From Holothuria scabra (lineage: Eukaryota; Echinodermata; Holothuroidea; Aspidochirotida; Holothuriidae): a stretch of DNA of 64,000 bases. Made by a program: the position numbers and the translations under genes. Each line of letters begins with the position of its first letter. The stretch's first letter is position 1. Below, in pieces: positions 46,450 to 59,000 of this stretch. A model generated the notes under the pieces. The model was given only the letters and a program-made list of their open reading frames with translations. It had not been told where the DNA came from and ran no database searches. The stretch spans positions 19,761,020-19,825,019 of the forward strand of contig CM074189.1 of the NCBI GenBank assembly GCA_037179385.1, given 5' to 3'.

Positions 46450-48500
46450 GCAATACAAATAGTATATTTAAACAGGTTGGAAAATTTGGGGTTTACATCG
46501 ACCAGAACTGTCCACCAAACTTACATGTTAATGACTCCTATTGTAAAATAAGAGTGCTTCGGTCAGCAAGCTCTCACAGCGTTCTCTTCAAATAACGCTA
46601 TCAGGCAGTCATTTTTTGTCCCTGTCGTTTTCAAAGAGTTCACGTGCTCTCACACCGCCAGCAAGGTAGAGCAGAGCAGATCATAGCAGATCAAAATGGA
46701 TTGAATGCCAGTTGAAAATTTGGAAAGTATTGTAGAGGGCACATGTACAGTCCTATCTCCGTACGAATGTTGTGTACCTTCAACTAATACTTTGGTCTTG
46801 GGCGAGACTACTATGTCATGAGCTGATTTTCGCACTCAGTCGCAAGTTACCCCACGTTCACAGAATGGCTGACGCACGGCGGTTGGTAAGTTGTAGTCTG
46901 TGTTCTCGGCTGTCAACGTTGGTCCATTACATAAAGCAGGTGTATCCAAACATTTGCAACACCGGACCAAAGAGGATTTGCTGTTACCCGCAGAGAGGTG
47001 TAGGCCCTATATCAGGGCAACATTTCACCATCGCATCTCCTACCATCCTTCTCCCGATAGATTGGTAACTGTGTCCTTTAAGGTAGCCTCACCACGATGC
47101 GCTTAAACAGTATTTCAGTCTACTGTTAACTGTTACTGTTAACGAAAGTTGCATCCATATGCCGTGGTTACATTTCCATGTTGTCAGTTGACATAGTGTC
47201 AGTTCAGGTTAAGATTACATCTTTCATTTAATAATATATCTCCAAAATTAGACTTGCTCAAGTCTATAGTGGGTGTTCTTCGAGGGAGCTGGAAGCTACC
47301 TCAGTTAACAAAATCCCCTACTTCAGCACTGTATACAGCTCATTGTATTTGCCATTTTAATACGCCCTCTACCAGCCTATTACTTGTATCGCCTCGCGTG
47401 GAGAAGCGATCGATTAATTGGCAGATACAGGGCGTATTATAAACTGATATGGGTAAATATGGTATTTTGTACTGTACTGTGAGTAGGAGATTTTGTAGAA
47501 TTGAAGTTTCCATCTCCCCAGGAGAACAGTCACAAGACACTTGGACTAGTCTACTTCAAAATACGAAATTAATGATGTTAGTAAAAGAAAGCCGAAAAAT
47601 GGGGCTAAACCGAATTGTATCGGGAGCCTCACAGAAGGAGATCGCGGGATTCATTTGGTGTGGGCTGCCCGCAATTCACACACTAAAGGTCTACTCGTTA
47701 GAGAGACAATGATTAGAAGCAATCATGGAGGAAAAGCGTAAAACGCTTCTTACAGTTTTCGAGGAAAAGGGAAAAATGAGTTCTTGGTGTTGAATTATGG
47801 ATTGGTTTATCTTAATGGTTTTGAAGGTGTGCGCATGTGCATAGGCCCAAATGAATTCCCGAACTCGAACTAATATGCTGCTCCAGGGGAAATATTGAAA
47901 TATTAAATAAGGACAGGGAATATCTTTGAGACAATCACACAGTTTATCTTAATTCGATTGAGTGCAGTGGCGTAGGAAGCAATATGAAAGTGGAGGGGTG
48001 GAGGGGGGGGGGTGCGGAGCAATTTTTGGACTATGCACCTCACCCATCCCCATTGACCAAAAGGTACGATACATGTTAATGCTAAATTTGTCACCACTTT
48101 GGTGTAACTATTTGGTGCACTTCTATGTACTACGAAGATGAAAAACACTCAAAGTCCATGGAAGATTTATTACCACTCATTTTAATCACCACTTTACTCC
48201 TTGTAGCTCTAGCGATCAACTTCACATTTTAAAATACAATAAGGAAGGCGTCAGGTGGTCTCAGGGTAGTGACCGCCCCCAGAATATCCAGAATATAAGT
48301 GCAAGAAAATTTGAAAAGGGAAGAAAAGAAGGAAAAGGAGAAAAGGAGAACTGAACTCATAGTTTTCGTCTTTTAAAATACCCTAGCGCCTCCCCTGCTT
48401 GCAATATGTAGATTAGACCAAATGGAGCCGGAAGGCTTACTTAAAGTAACTTAAAGGTCTATTCCTGTCATTACAAACATTTCTAATCCTCGTAACCTAC
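46450..48500. other. Mostly non-coding stretch
   Basis: A G10 run near 48003 follows GTGCAGTGGCGTAGGAAGC, which looks like one end of a hAT-type element whose partner end is missing. ATGGCTGACGCACGGCGGTTG|GTAAGT at 46865 could be a tiny first exon but stands alone. Confidence 0.35.
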
Positions 48501-48517
48501 TTACTTATACCCCTCCC

Positions 48518-48740
48518 ACAACTACTACCGTTGTGCGTGATGCTCCGCAGAAGCAATGGAGTAGGGAAAACAAGTCAGTGAGCCACAACTGGAAAAAGGC
48601 CGTGGCCGGCTCGACTTGAACCAATAGGTTGGAAACTGGGCCGTAAAACTCTAACTGACTGACTGACTGACTGACTGACTGACTGACTGACTGACTGACT
48701 GACTGACTGACTGACTGACTGTCTGACTGACTGGCTAACC
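48518..48740 (+). mobile_element. tRNA-derived SINE, 5'-truncated, with long (CTGA)n tail
   Basis: Plus-strand copy starting in the body (CGTTGTGCGTGATGCTCCGC) and running through GGAAAACAAGTCAGTGAGCC and GGTTGGAAACTGGGCCGTAA to a tail of about 20 (CTGA) units (48654-48737). Body identity to 21842-22097 is high, so it is one of the youngest copies. The CTGA tail replaces the TAAC tail of other copies. Confidence 0.9.
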
Positions 48741-48754
48741 CACACCTGTCTAAA

Positions 48755-48960
48755 CTTATCGTCATCCAGAAACAATCTCAGTTTATTGCTTCAATGTGAG
48801 TCTATTAGACCCCCAATATGTAATGAAACACTCTCAGTACATTACGTACTGTGTAATATGAGCTACAGTATTTTGCATTTTTTAAATTCATGTCAATCAA
48901 ATAGCTGCACCATTTGAGAATTTCTGTGAACTACTACACAAAGTGAAGTTTTTCGCAAGA
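48755..48960 (+). repeat. Dispersed repeat family R, copy 2
   Basis: Matches 510-705 from GTTTATTGCTTCA through CCCAATATGTAATGA and GTCAATCAAATAGCTG to ATTTCTGTGAACTAC. Confidence 0.7.
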
Positions 48961-49777
48961 GTTGACTGCCTGTGACATCTTTTTAATATCAAACGCAACT
49001 TTAAGGCTATCTTTCAGCCACACATTCTGCCTGAAGTCAACCCTGGTTGATACAAGTTTTAACGCTTCAGGCAGTCAAGTCAGCAAGGTGCTTATTTACA
49101 TAAAGAGAATAAAACAGTAGTAAAAACGTACAAGAAACTAAGATGCAATCTCAAAATGGCGGTTAAACACTGTCACACCTTCCGATTGAGACACTCCTCT
49201 CCACACAAAATACACAGAATTGTTAAAACAGACTAAAATACTTTCAAAAGGACTTAACAGCGATTTCGTTCCTTACGCAAAGCTCTATGTAATGTGATAA
49301 AAACACCTAATGACGCTCATTAACAATATTATATTCAACAAATGTTCACCTATTCGAAGACAGAAACTCCCTACTAAATCAAATTTAAACTTATAAAAGC
49401 ACAGAGAAATAGTTCTTGATCTCTTTGCAAGTACAGACCAGAACAAGGAACCGCAAAGCTAATGACTGCCTGTTTGTAAATTATATCAACAACTTTTATA
49501 TTCATCATTACATTCAATATTTCATGAAGACATGAAATTACACGACTTGAAAAGGATATCATTCACGCTCTTTCTCTCATTTTGAAACAAATTGAAATCC
49601 TATCAATTTTTTATCGTAATACAGAACCGATTACAAGAGAAACCGACATATTAGAAATCTTGTGTTTGGCCACATTCATATTTTAATCGACATGCATGTA
49701 TGGCCAATAGTTGGTTGGACAAATAGCTTTCCAGGGCTGGTCAAAACTTTGCTCTAACTTTTTAAGAGTGTTTATCT

Positions 49778-49783
49778 TTTATT
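49778..49783 (-). promoter_or_regulatory. Polyadenylation signal AATAAA of the C-type lectin gene
   Basis: AATAAA on the minus strand, 83 bp downstream of the lectin stop codon and directly beside a family R repeat fragment (49786-49850). The repeat thus makes up most of the inferred 3' UTR. Confidence 0.55.
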
Positions 49784-49865
49784 ACAACTTGCTTTCAATC
49801 AAAGAGCTGTGTTATATGAGAATTTCTGTAGGCTACTACAAAAATTGTAGCTCGGGGCGAGAGGA

Positions 49866-50038
49866 TCATCCATTAATCTCTTTCTCACATATAGCCGAAT
49901 AACTGATTGATGAATGTACATCCAACCACTTTCCATGTGAAAGTACGATAACGACGTTATTTTCAAATCTTTCACCATTAGGCTCTTTGAAAGACCAATT
50001 CAAATACTCTGCTCGATTGTTTCCCCAAGTCCAGATAC
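49866..50038 (-). CDS. C-type lectin gene exon 5: second half of the lectin domain and stop
   Basis: Acceptor CTCCCAACAG|GTATCTGG. It encodes IWTWGNNRAEYLNW, KEPNGERFENN, HGKWLDV and SAICEKEING, then TGA at 49868-49866. It contains the EPN motif and lacks both cysteines of the second canonical disulfide. Confidence 0.92.
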
Positions 50039-53000
50039 CTGTTGGGAGTTAAAGAATGAAACTTGCCTGACTTTCATTCTCATCTAGATATATAAATCTG
50101 AAACTACACAATTTCCCAAAAGGAACACAATTTCGGCCATTTTATGTATAGGCAAGTGGTTATCATTAAGTAGTGCTTTGTACTATGCATGATAGTCTGT
50201 CAGAATGTGAACTGAATGTTTTTGTAATCGTTTTAAATTTTAATCGAACCTTTACATTGACTGTGGTTCTAATTCATTCATTCATTCATTCATTCATTCA
50301 TTCATTCATTCATTCATTCATTCATTCATTCATTCATTCATTCATTCATTCATTCATTCATTCATTCCTTTATTCAATTATTTTTGTTTTCGGTTCAAAT
50401 TTTTGAAAGAATTTGCACACGCCTAGGATTTTTCTGTATTTTGTTAAGATGGAAATTGTTTCCCGAATTTTTCCAGGCCCAGGTTCGGAATTCAAGTCTT
50501 GAAAAAGTCTTGAGGTCTTGGGAGCAGTCAGCAGTGGCTGATACGATCGTTTTAGACCTTTGAAATCATATCATCATTTTTTCTAAAATTATGAAACTAT
50601 ACTTCGAAAGTGCTCTATTTTTTAACAACTTCAAGACACAACTTAATGCACAAATGAGAAAGCAAAATGACCCATCTTAAAAAAAAGGAAATAAGCCTTG
50701 GAATTTTTTTTTTGAAATTGTGCCACTCTAATTCGGTCCCTGACCACTCTTGCGGTTATATTCCTAGCTTCCATGATTCCGTAAGTGCATTTAGCAATGA
50801 TTAAAGTTTGCTACTCGTGATTATTTTCTACGCTGCTCAAATGCAGCATGTGTCAGAAATTTATTTTCTTTGGGTCAGCATTTGATTTTTTTCAAATGCA
50901 AGGAGTAAATCAATAACCCCACCTTCACTTTTTTCGTCCGTAAGTCCAATCCACGTATTTCCATGAATAATCGTCTGCACAAACATATTTTCTGCCTCGG
51001 ATTCAATGTACGCAATATGAGTGCCATATCCCTGTTGACAAATCTTGCGGGATTCCTCATAGCTTTGTGTAGTGCTGATAAAGCGATACAGACTCCCATT
51101 CCATTCGATGCAATCAGCGCATTCTGCAGAAGGGATTAAAGGGGATTAGATCAGGGAGCTGTTACGGAAGAAGATAAAGCACTTCATCCAATTTCATCTA
51201 ATCAAACAGCATGTATTGGGACTACTTTAATCCTTTTTATGAGAAGAGGCTTTGATTGACAGGTCTGTTAGTACTTCTTGTAAGTTTGTTTGACTTAGCC
51301 CTCCTAATGAGAAATCAACCCTTTCATACTAGCCTAATCCCACAAAAAAGACAATGCATTGAAGCTATCAGCGGTGCCGACAAGTGTGACACCTGCGTCA
51401 GCCTTTTAGACAAAACGACTTTACTGCACTTTGAAGTGAACAGATTCTTCTATGATTCTTTTTTCCATTGGTCACTGACATTGGTTTTCAGCAATAAATG
51501 TACAGTCTAACATTTGTATATGAATTTAGAAAAGATTCCGGATTGTTCCTGAAACAGCAAAAAATGCGATGATGTTCTAAACCTTAATTGAAGCTCAACT
51601 GAACTCATCAAGAAAGTGAATGCTGACGTACAGAAACAGAATCAGTTTTTATTTCTTTGACGACTGGCAATATTATGGCCATGGTTGAAATCATGCCATA
51701 AGAATATGACATGTAGCAGTCGATAAGAACTTTTGTTGTCACTTACTAAACCCTTTTGTACATGGTCTTAAATTTTCGAGAGTACAACAGTTAGGAATTA
51801 TTGTCGGTTATCCTGAGTAGCTTTAAAGGGTAAAGTAAGTGCTTTATCCCCTTCCGTATCAGCTCCCTGATTGGATCCACGCTTAGCAATATTGGGGTAG
51901 TCCAGTCCGTACAAGAAAAAAAAAAAAAAATACGGAAGTCTGCGATTGATGGTATTTGGTCTTCATTTGAGCAGGGGGTTGTTACGGATCAGCTCGCCCC
52001 CCTGATTTGAGCGACAGTCAAAGTATCTATTTTTCACTTTGGGAAGGGAGTTCCGAGAACAGAACGTTTATAGAAGGAAACAAAGTAATTAAAATATTTG
52101 GTTGTTTTTCTGATAAACTTTAGAATACGGGTCACAATACAGCGATATCTGATTGCTTTACGCTCCGATTTTTGTGAGTTAATTCCTTTAAAATTCCCTC
52201 CATCTTTGGTCGAAAAGAAACATCATTCTGCCCAACTGTAGAAATATATGGTTTGCATCTCGAGAAAACGAAAATCAAAATTATGCTAATTTTTCCGTAA
52301 CGTCACATCCACAAACAGTTTCTTTCAAACACGCTTAGGGGCAATAAAAACTGTTTGTGTCATGGAAATGATTCGTTTGCATTTCATTTCCAAAGTCCCC
52401 TCATAAAATTCATACATTAAGAGAGGGGGGCAATTTTTTGGGGGTTTTTTCCAACAATGGATGGAGGAGATTTTACGTAAAACTAAAGAAAAAAACCGGA
52501 GTGTAATTCAATTCGATATCGCTGTAATGTGACCTGTGCTTAGTAGAAACGTGTCCTTTGCTAATTTTTCTTATAGAATCTGTAATTAGCATGTTGAAAA
52601 AACGAAATCTGTATGAAAAAAAAAAACCTTTTGGATTCTGGAGAAGGAACCTAAAGAGAAGTTGCCCTTCCAATTTTTGAAGCTTTTTTTCCATTTTAAA
52701 AATTGCGGAGTTTATGCAAAATGGTCGTTTGTTCGACAAAGTTTGAAGCATACGTGAACACAAATGACGACCAATACGGAATAATGCCAAGAGCGTATTC
52801 GGGAAGGTGTCAATACTGACGGGTGAAATTATTGATAGATCCCTTTCGTTCGGGAGTGGTGACGTGTGCAGAATTTTTCTGAAGTAACCATGTAGGATGT
52901 TGTTGTATTGCCCGAAAGGAGTATCACTTGAGAAGGTTGATAGCATGTTTTTGTAGTAAAATATATAAACAGATTTCATTTTGAAAATGAAGATCAAGGA

Positions 53001-56000
53001 CAGTGGTAACGAATGCTGTAGTATGTTGCAACATGAAAACTTGGCCATATTTCACTTCATAGTTCCCTTTGTCTAACTTACTACAGTTGCAGTACCTCAA
53101 ACAGGACAATGAACCTTTATTTAAACAAGGTTCAAGATTAGAGAACTATTGACTTTGTTGGGAAAGGGAACTTGCTGGTGGACTGGTGGAGGAGTAAATT
53201 GAAAGTCAAAGTTTTCTAGGCTACTCAGTAGTACAGAACATCAACAAGTTGTTAGGGTTACTCCGTTTTCGTGTTAGCTGAAGGACAGAATAAGATTCTT
53301 CTGAAACATGTAATTCTGCCATGAAGACTATCCGACCGCAGCACTACCATTTGTTGGCGGGGGAGCGCATGAAAACACGTAACCCCTTAGAGAAGTAGAA
53401 TTGCCTTCCAAGGTTTTTTTGAAAGTGGACTGTAATCGTTCCATACTTTGAGCTCTCGTTTGCAGCAACATGTTCGCTTCAACACAAACTGAAAAAATGC
53501 ACAAATATCAGAAATTGCACTCCTGCTACAATAGAAATTGCACTTCTGTTTCCACCTGTGTTAGAAGTGCAAAAGCGGGCAGCATAGGGTCAATTTATTT
53601 TTTCTCTGGTAAAATTTATGTACACTACAATACCTTCATCAGTTCCCGGTAATACTTGTGTTGTAGCAGGTGCCAGACTCGTAGTTGTGGGTCGATCTGT
53701 TGTATATCGGTATAGTTTGATCTGTCGATCTATAATGAAAGATATCGGTTGCACATTATCCGTTCGGGAGACAACCACTTGGGGGGATCAATTTTCATCC
53801 AATAGGGGAAATATTTTGCCACGGGTGGTGCCGCGCGAACTCATCAGAGATAACGTTCAAAACAACCTTGCAATTATCATCAATTTTAGGAAAGAGAAAT
53901 CCGGACATATTTAAAATCTCTGGCGATAGGGGACTAAGCAAACTGCCTCCTCTTAGGTTGATCACCGCAACGATTTTGATATATCAAGCAAATTTACTAA
54001 GTTCTTTGTCCTAAGCCTAATTTACAGACTCGACGGAGCCGTAAGCTTTGTGCATTACTTTCAGCATAAAGATGTGCAAGTGGATCGTGCCAGCCTTTGT
54101 GTTTGTTACTTTGTTAAAGGTTCCTTGTAGTTTCTGCCTTTGCGTCTTTACTACGATATCACATTTGAATTCACCCATATTTTTTAAACTAATCGACGAC
54201 TGTGGAGAGGTCTAGACACTTAATGCTCATAAATATTCATACCATTGAGACAGGAAAATTTTATCCCAATCTGGGGAAACCTCATTTCCCCCTGAAAGCC
54301 GTTATGTCCCGAACTGATTATACTAACGTGTATCATGCACCGGTACTTAACTTTTAATATGATTACATATACTATGTTGCCGCCTACCGTGCTTTCATAA
54401 TTCGGTCGAGCAAATATATGGGAGTTTCCCTGTTTGCATCGTGACAAGTATGTGCACGTTTGGCGAAATGCTTTGTGTGTATGTCCTATTAATGAATGAT
54501 ATCGCTAACGCGTTTTCTTTTTTGTTCCACATATTGCACAGAAAAATTATGATAAAGGTATGAACTTACCAAAAAAAATTAAAACTAAAAAAAAAAAAAA
54601 AACCCATCACAACATTACGAAAGATGTTGACTTTTCAAACGAATTTGAATTTTGTACTATATTTTTTGCAAACTTCAATGTATTTTGAAAAAGTATGTGC
54701 CCAGTACATGTTAAAGTGATAACTTTGTGTTTGGCCAAAGAGAAATACATTAAAATATTCTTAACAAACTTTGCACAAAACGTTTAAACAGTCTTTTCGA
54801 ACAATGCGGACGAGTAAAAAATCCTCAACCTAAAAATTCTAACTTCCAGATTTTGCTCAATTTCCATAAAAATAAATTCAAAAATATAAATTTTGATAAC
54901 ACTAGTTTGCAAACTTCATTCCATTTCATCCCATCTCTAAGTGTCCCAACCAATAAGAACGCACTCATGTATGAATATTTAATGCACCAAACCACACAAG
55001 CATAATGAAAATGAAGAACTCTGTCAACGGTGGTATTTCTGTTACTACCCTACCACCTGCTCTGTTATGCAGTGCAAACGTTACTTCGATCCTTAATTCT
55101 GCATTCATTAGCTCCCATGCGACAACAAAATGACAAAAATTTGAAGTAAAAAAAAGAAAAAAAATATTCTTCAAAACTTATTTTGAAAATCGACGGGACT
55201 AACGATTAGCATACCGCTATCCTAATCTTCTCACCTAGAATTCATCCTACAACGCATCTTTCTTATGCGAAAACGCTCACAATGAAATTACTACCTATGG
55301 TAGGTATGTACTTCAAACTCCATCATCCAAGTGCTTATAAAAAACCGTAGTTTTTCTAACGTCCTCTCGACCCTCTAGCAAAGGGCCGTTCAGCAAAAAC
55401 AAAACCTTCACTGAAAAACCGTAGTATAGGCCCTACTGCACTTTGTAATCTCGAAACATAGCTTAGTGTGAAACACGTTGAATATTCATTTGTTCTAAGA
55501 TGGAAAGGTTTAAGCAGAGAAAGTATTTTTCTCAAAACAACTTGCAGTATTTTGCGGTCTTTGGGGCTAGTGTAAGTACCCTTGTTGTCATTGCTAATCG
55601 AGTAATGGAAGATTTCACATATGAAAAGCCGAAACCTTATGCTTGTCCCTTTCATGAACAACAAAGAATGACTTTAAAGTTCATTAGTCCATAAATCGAA
55701 GAAACATTGAATCGTCAGTCTCTCAATTAATTGCTAGATTTTCTCATTAATGGCCAATTTTGCAGATCTTGAGCTTTTGGCATCTTCTTGGTATGATTGT
55801 CATCAAAGTTCAAACGTGCAATGCGTTTGCCCTATCATACAGTGATTGTATTACATTAAAAAATTCTTAATATCTCACCTGCTACGCAGAAGGATTTATA
55901 CTTCAGAACCTGTCGCAGCATAATCTTGGATGATATCTTCGTCTTGGATTTTCTGTCTGGTTATAAAAATATTTTATATTTGCAAGAACCAAATTGTCCA

Positions 56001-59000
56001 AAAGATGTATGAATTAAATGACGAGTTAAAATTTCAGCGAATAAAGTGAACTTTCCACATGACTATTTTTAAACCTAAAAGTTTCCTTTTTTGTTCCACA
56101 TTATAGGCTTGACCAATATTTTTAACTTAAAGGCAGTTATTCGTCACCCTAAACTACAGTTTCAGTATGCATACATCAAAACTCTCAATTGGTACAGCTC
56201 TTTGATTGGCATCACATTCAAACAATGCATCATAGCTAAATTACACAGCAGGGGCACTGAGAGTGTCTTGATTACACATTATGGACTTGTATGGCCACTG
56301 GGACAAGCCATGAAGCAATAAACTAGGATTGTGTCTGGATAAAGATGAGTTTTAGATAAATGTGGGAGGGGCTAAAAGTAAGTAGGTTGGAAGAACTGGA
56401 ACTGTTTGGGATGATGAAAATATGCCTTTAAGTTGACGTAAGTTAAATTGAGTTGAAAATTCATATCTGCGTTTGCGTTAGGGACCTTTCTGTTCAGGTC
56501 TATTGGTAACAAAATGTCCGACCGCTGCGAGGCATAAACCAATTTAAATTGACACCCACAAGTTTAAGTTGGCAACTACCGATTTACCTCATCATGTTTG
56601 ATATCCCGCAACCCCCGTAACGCACATGCTTTTTAGAATCATTTAAGGCCCTACCTGTCAGTACGCATTTAGCCATTTTCTCAAATGCCGTTGGCTGACA
56701 TGCTGTTGAGTATGGTAATTTCTTGTGAGGGTGTATGTTAGTAAGTTAGTTACATTCAGTTTCTAACCAATTCGTTTAAGTCGGGTCGACCTCGGCCTCT
56801 TTTTCAGTTTTGGCTGAATGGCTTGATTTCTCTTCTTCATTGCTAATGCTGAGCCCTAAGCACAATGGCAGTAGATTCCACTTTTAAACTGTTTAAAGTC
56901 ATTAAAGGGTCGAAGCCTTCGTGGATTGAAAAAAGCATGTCCTTTGCGGCGGTTGCGAAATCGGGATATAAAACATGTTAATTAATGAGCCAAATCTGCA
57001 GGTGTCGTTTTAAACTGGTATGTTTCCGTTCCTCATTATTTGAAACCGATTTTTCGCCCAGGTATCAGCATTGGTGTTACCCATTGATCTTTTACCTATT
57101 GCGCAAACTGTGCCTTTTAGAAACTTCGAACCGGTCTTTTGATTAATGCTTATCCAACTGGTAGATATATGTAACTAAAATCGAGCCCTATTATGCGCAT
57201 ATTAAAGCAAAAAGCCATACTAATCATTACAAAAATTGTTTGCCGAGGCGGGCATACCGTAAAATTGGCGATTGGAAACTTTTGACAAGACCTTTAATCA
57301 CCAGTTGCAGGATACATATTAAAATCCCTAATTCAAGTAAGTCAGAAGTTAGTACATTTTACCCTCTTTAAATCAATACTTAAAATTAATACTAGATAAT
57401 AAATTTGGAGAAGACAATTTTTGTGCAAGCCTTGGCAAAATAGTCAAACGTTGACTTTAAAAATATATTAATCCATCCAGCTCTTCTGAAATAACTTAAG
57501 GATTTCATTTCAACTCCACTATGTTTGTCTTGTTGCGGGTCCAAAAGTACTTCTTAACTCATTCTTATCATTGGTATGGAGCTTCAAAAGTCTGTAGTCA
57601 GGTAGTCATAGGTCAAAACCCAAATGTTTACGGAAACATTACCACCATCGATGACGGATTAGTTACTGAGCTTAAATGCGCACTGTTGCAATTTTCATAT
57701 GTTTCTATCTGAAAAATTGATGTAACCAGGATGATGCCAGGATTTGACTGGACAGGGAAGTCAATTAAGTTCCCGGAAAAGCGACAATGACTATCCCAGA
57801 CAAATGCGATGAGTTGTGAGGTGAGGACAAATAATTTCCTTTGCTGGTGTAAAGAAAACAATTGAGTTTTGTGGCAACAATTTGGAAAACTTTGATGCTT
57901 TTGAAAGAAAATTTGAAAGATTAAGGTTTTAAAGAGAAACTTTTGTTCTTCATGAAGAAGCATGCCTTTCCTTTTAGCACAATCAGCACATTTTTGAGAC
58001 GAGGGGCATTTCCCCTGCCCCCTAACGCCACCCCTGGGTTTGAAAGCAATCACAACAACCGAAAGCAACCAACCCAAGATAGCAAAACATTCTGACAAGC
58101 AATTAGATGCAATTCCACCTCAAGATGAAATATAAAAGTAGTTCGTACTATAACAACTCTTTTCCCATCAATGTAATTGTGAAAATTGTAAATCACTTTT
58201 ACTCCTGGATCCATTTTTTATTTGATATTTCTCTGTCTGAGAATGTATGTCTGCTGCTCTCTCTCCCAACATATTTTACTTTCACAGCATAACTCAGAGG
58301 ATATATCGAGAGGTATAACAATATATACTGAGGATATACAGACCTACTATCAAAGTATTTTTCTGCATGAGCTAGCTGTCTAAAGATTAGCCGCCTTGAA
58401 TGAGTTCGTGTTCCAGGAATGATGGAGCGGTGCCGTAAGTAAAGGAAGGAAATACCTTTGAGGCAATTATAAAGCTAAACTTCATTCCTTTAAGTGGGTC
58501 TTAGAGTATTAGCATAAATTAAAATTTCCGTTGCATTTCCTTCCAAATAACAGCTCCCTGCTAAGAGAAGGGTAACAAAACATACAACACCTACACCTGA
58601 TAATAAGCAGTGCTTTTTCGAAGGGCATTAAGCATTTGGTATCAAGTACCATGTTATATGAAGGATACCATCTTTGGATGCATACACCATAGTAACTGAG
58701 TTGGGAAAACAAGCCAGTGAGCCAAAACTGGTAAGACTTTAACAAATTGGTTAGAAACTGGGCCAAAAACGCAAACAGTACAAACAGTCTCACTGCTTCA
58801 TCACCAATTATCCCACAGTCATATATCTTCAGGGTAAATAACTAACTTCTGACTAACTGACTAACGGAGTGACTGAACAACTGATTAACTGACAGTCTAG
58901 TTGACTGTCTAACTGTCTAACTAACTGTTTTACTGGCTAACTGACTAAATGTTTAACTGTCTGACTAACTGACCAACTTACTGGCCAACTGACGAGCTCG

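Noticed and set aside
46865..46885. ATGGCTGACGCACGGCGGTTG followed by GTAAGT as a small first exon
   Set aside because: Good start context and donor, but only seven codons and no partner exon was identified.
52473..53048. 191-codon minus-strand open frame in C-type lectin intron 3
   Set aside because: Phe/Lys/Leu-rich composition, no motif, overlaps a MITE edge, and has no splice sites matching the lectin phase. Its length is somewhat unusual for AT-rich DNA, but nothing supports coding.
57628..58098. 156-codon minus-strand open frame
   Set aside because: The start region is repeat-like (C-rich block), with no recognisable domain and no acceptor or donor pair in phase with the lectin gene.
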